64,000 nt of DNA. Origin: Bacteroidota bacterium (GTDB lineage: Bacteria; Bacteroidota; Bacteroidia; Cytophagales; Cyclobacteriaceae). Positions 61,347 to 64,000 of the stretch are shown piece after piece (the first letter of the stretch is position 1; every line of letters starts with the position of its first letter). Where the stretch lies: assembly GCA_024280115.1 (NCBI GenBank), contig JAJRQT010000001.1, positions 1 through 64,000 of the forward strand, written 5' to 3'. Position numbers and translations under genes: made by a program. Under the pieces are notes generated by a model that did no database searches, was not told the origin of the DNA, and worked only from the letters and a program-made list of their open reading frames with translations.

Positions 61347-64000
61347 TTACTCCACCCCATCCCTTCCGGAACGTATAACTAATTCTTTGAGCATATTGTT
61401 GAAATCCCTGGCTTTGATCATGTCTTCCATATTTTGGTGAAAGCGAAATCGCCAATAGTGCTTTGGATTGCTCGGTTCATTGATTTGTTCGGCCACAGAG
61501 TTTTCATTTCTTAGATTTTCGTCCATAGCCACAAGATCTTGGATTGGGAAAATTGCCCACATTGCTGGCGAATACAAATGTTGATTGATCATTTCTCTAC
61601 ATATCCATGATTCGCAATTATGAGGGACCTCGCCAAAGTGTCCCAATATATTATTGTAAAATCGCTGTGCCCGATCCAGGTCTTCTTCCCACCAGCCTCT
61701 GATGGTGGACATATCATGACAAGACGGACTGACAACACTCATATAATTGCTATTTGCCGGATGACTAAATTCACTATCTGTATTTTTTGGCATACGCTGA
61801 ATTTCGAGATTGAGCAAACCCAGCTTCTCCATGACGCCAGGCACACAATCGGGCACCATACCGAGATCTTCTCCAAAAACAAGCATGTTTGTAGCGTTGA
61901 TGATTGCGGGAAGCTTAACCATCGCTTTTCCTTTCCAAAACTGCTCCTGGCGTTCATAGTAATAATGGATATAGATTTTATCCAGTGCATCTTTGGCAGC
62001 ATCATCTAACTCCTTGAAGGAGTAAGTAAAATGCATGGCTATCCTCGGATGGAAGCCCTGGCCATTACTGCTTTGATCTTCAAAAAACAGCACATTCGAA
62101 ATGAGCGTAAATAGTCCTGATTTTATTTTTAATAATCTGTCCTTTTTGTTACTTCCTGATAATTTCAGAGCAAAATAATTTTCAACTTTTCGCTGGGTGT
62201 CAAATTCATCTTTCATATTGAAAAAATCATCTTCTCCTCTATTGAGGTAGGTATTTTCAACCTCTTGCCTATCCTCTCCGAAAAGTTCATCAAGCATATA
62301 TTCTCTAATATATGGTTTACAAAAACGGTCGTAATCGAAATGTAATGTGTTTCCTTTCAGCTCGTATTTAAACATCGGAATTGCAGGATTGAATCGACCC
62401 ATAAGTCCTTCTACAGAATCCATTGGGATTTCCCATATCCTGAAAAATCCAAGAATATGATCGATGCGATATGCATCAAAATAGCTTGCCATATGTGAAA
62501 GTCTTCTTCTCCACCATGTGTAACCATCCTTTGCCATCTCCTCCCAATTATATGTGGGGAATCCCCAATTTTGACCAGATATTGCATAGGCATCAGGCGG
62601 CGCTCCGGCCTGTTTATCCATATTATACAAATTGGGTTCTACCCAGGCGTCTGTAGAATTTCGATAAATTCCAATAGGAATATCACCCTTTAAAACTACC
62701 CCTTTTTCCCGTGCATAATCAGCCACGTCTTGCATTTGCAGGTGTAGATGATATTGGATAAAATAATGTATAGCATAATCATCATAATCCTCATTTTCCG
62801 GACTGGTTAATGCTTCAATTTTATATTTATTGTAATGCGCATATGTTCCCCACTTTGTAAAATCCGGTGTTTTATACTGATCTCTTAACCTCGAAAATGC
62901 CGCATATGGTACGAGCCACTCTTTATTAGCTTCAAAAAAAGTTTTAAACCCACGGTCTTTCAAAAATTGTTTTTTATTCTGATCATAGATCTTTTTATAA
63001 AAAGGCGATTTCAGATTCATAACTGCCTCATAGTCAATTTCACTCAAAGCATTCAGTTCCTTTCCTTTTTTAATGAACTGCTTCATCTCCTTATTATCTT
63101 TTAACTTACCAATCGCCGGTAAATTGAGATAAATCGGATGAAAGGCAAATACTGAAATTGCAGCATAGGGATAGGAATCTGTCCAGGTATGAGTAGCGAC
63201 TGTATCATTCACAGGAAGGATTTGTACAATTTTCAAATCTGTTTCTACCGCCCAGTCTATCAGCAATTTGATATCGAGAAACTCTCCTATTCCAAAACTA
63301 TTTTTTGTCCTCAATGAAAATACCGGTAAGGTCACCCCGGCACCTTTCCATAAACCAAAGGGATATCTGAATTTTAAATCAGTTTTTACTGTCAGTTGAT
63401 CTTTACTTTTTGAAACACTCGAAAAGAACCTGTTTTCACCCAATTCCCATTCAACCAATTTCCTTTGTTTATGATCGTAAATGCAATACTTATAGTCAAA
63501 TTCAAGTTCGCTAGAATCAAGTTTGATGTCAGCATGCCAAATCGGGAAATCTGAGTCTTGCATAACAATTGCCTTTTTGGGATCCCATGCTCCAAGACTT
63601 TTGCAGCTTCCGGAAATGCAAAAAGACTGATCCTTTCCAATACGTGGAGCAATAAGTTTTAGGCGGCAATTGGCCCCTTTTACCGGCTTCCTCCTTTTTG
63701 GTTTATTTCGTTTGAAAAGGTTGCCTGCAAATGCTTGGGAGTACAATGCGTTTTCGATGTCTTTATTGGACCTCCATGCATCCTGCAGAACTACATCTCC
63801 AGATATTTTTGAAAGGTCTAAAGTCCTATCCCCTCCCCACTCCCAGTGGATATTCTCTTCTGATCCATTCTTAATCAGGTATTTATATGATATTTGGTTG
63901 ATATTTTTCTTTTCAATCTCAACTCCTGCTTCCCAATTCCCATCACGTGTATAATTCATGGGTAATGCTTGAGTTGAGTTGTTTTTGCCCAATTCGTCGC
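61347..64000 (-). CDS. malQ: 4-alpha-glucanotransferase with tandem CBM20 (DPE2-like), 5' end beyond the window
   Basis: The open frame runs to the right edge, so the start is outside; at least 884 residues are visible. A partial CBM20 starch-binding domain opens it (ALPMNYTRDGNWEAGVEI), then a second CBM20 (about 110-210: CISGSCKSLGAWDPKKAIVM), then the GH77 barrel. The nucleophile region is FDAYRIDHILGFFRIW, the acid/base region is LVFGEDLGMVP, and the third acidic residue is in SCHDMSTIRGWW. Two CBM20 plus GH77 is the layout of plant DPE2, which moves glucose from maltose to branched glucan. A TTG at 63992 is inside the first CBM20 and is not the true start. Confidence 0.92.
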   Translation of the reverse strand, partial: DELGKNNSTQALPMNYTRDGNWEAGVEIEKKNINQISYKYLIKNGSEENIHWEWGGDRTLDLSKISGDVVLQDAWRSNKDIENALYSQAFAGNLFKRNKPKRRKPVKGANCRLKLIAPRIGKDQSFCISGSCKSLGAWDPKKAIVMQDSDFPIWHADIKLDSSELEFDYKYCIYDHKQRKLVEWELGENRFFSSVSKSKDQLTVKTDLKFRYPFGLWKGAGVTLPVFSLRTKNSFGIGEFLDIKLLIDWAVETDLKIVQILPVNDTVATHTWTDSYPYAAISVFAFHPIYLNLPAIGKLKDNKEMKQFIKKGKELNALSEIDYEAVMNLKSPFYKKIYDQNKKQFLKDRGFKTFFEANKEWLVPYAAFSRLRDQYKTPDFTKWGTYAHYNKYKIEALTSPENEDYDDYAIHYFIQYHLHLQMQDVADYAREKGVVLKGDIPIGIYRNSTDAWVEPNLYNMDKQAGAPPDAYAISGQNWGFPTYNWEEMAKDGYTWWRRRLSHMASYFDAYRIDHILGFFRIWEIPMDSVEGLMGRFNPAIPMFKYELKGNTLHFDYDRFCKPYIREYMLDELFGEDRQEVENTYLNRGEDDFFNMKDEFDTQRKVENYFALKLSGSNKKDRLLKIKSGLFTLISNVLFFEDQSSNGQGFHPRIAMHFTYSFKELDDAAKDALDKIYIHYYYERQEQFWKGKAMVKLPAIINATNMLVFGEDLGMVPDCVPGVMEKLGLLNLEIQRMPKNTDSEFSHPANSNYMSVVSPSCHDMSTIRGWWEEDLDRAQRFYNNILGHFGEVPHNCESWICREMINQHLYSPAMWAIFPIQDLVAMDENLRNENSVAEQINEPSNPKHYWRFRFHQNMEDMIKARDFNNMLKELVIRSGRDGVE

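Noticed and set aside
61347..63992. TTG at 63992 as the true start of the glucanotransferase
   Set aside because: The codon lies within the first CBM20 domain, and the frame stays open to the window edge, so the real start is outside.
1..64000. tRNA, rRNA, riboswitch and replication-origin signals
   Set aside because: No cloverleaf, rRNA segment, known riboswitch core or DnaA-box cluster was recognised on reading both strands; a weak or unusual one could be missed without a covariance search.

Overview
The window reads as part of a chromosome of a free-living, probably marine, member of the Bacteroidota (Cytophagia-like). The evidence is an AT-rich composition, several promoters of the TTG...TAnnTTTG type specific to this phylum, few Shine-Dalgarno sites, many lipoproteins and secreted enzymes, outer-membrane barrels, and families typical of the phylum (DUF4838, BNR_4, DUF6364 antitoxin, PF17131 LolA-like protein). 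No rRNA, tRNA or CRISPR array was seen, and no SusC/SusD pair.

Region by region. 1-1210: a possible gene end, a 150-bp repeat with terminal inverted repeats, and a PIN-toxin/DUF6364-antitoxin pair with a palindromic operator. 1454-9556: a leftward operon of TetR regulator, LolA-like periplasmic protein, three FtsX/MacB-type permeases, a LolD-like ATPase and an outer-membrane barrel, which together look like a trans-envelope exporter; a four-helix-bundle (S23/IVP) gene framed by inverted repeats sits inside it. 9898-18711: a rightward group of a gluconate-dehydrogenase-type small subunit, GMC oxidoreductase, two sulfatases (one with an aberrant active-site motif), a barrel protein, an S41 protease and a DUF4412-like protein. 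18759-23575: leftward, two gamma-glutamyltransferases and a BNR_4 propeller enzyme. 24248-26417: an ECF sigma factor, a membrane anti-sigma candidate and a secreted barrel-like protein.

26714-40640: a leftward carbohydrate cluster with two metallophosphoesterases, a DUF4838 glycosidase-like protein, a Gfo/Idh/MocA oxidoreductase, a beta-helix protein, a hydratase-like lipoprotein, an unclassified 720-residue protein, a five-bladed-propeller lipoprotein and an aldose epimerase. Most products carry signal peptides, so the enzymes probably act outside the cytoplasm on a sulfated or uronic-acid-rich glycan, with the oxidoreductase and epimerase handling the released sugars inside. 40959-48915: a mixed stretch with a GyrI-like protein, WYL regulator, sialidase-like propeller, methyltransferase, a propeller of the sensor type, a Tat-exported DUF362 protein and a small lipoprotein.

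49275-61191: housekeeping and envelope genes (pyruvate-dehydrogenase E2, HslV, transglutaminase, GT39, GT9), a CsxA-like GH2 exo-glucosaminidase and a barrel protein. 61347-64000: a DPE2-like 4-alpha-glucanotransferase that runs off the right edge. Three families of short inverted-repeat elements are scattered between genes, often at gene 3' ends where their hairpins may also stop transcription: A (three copies, 23.9-28.0 kb), B (three copies and a fragment, 44.1-49.1 kb) and C (297-446, with C/G-rich relatives elsewhere).
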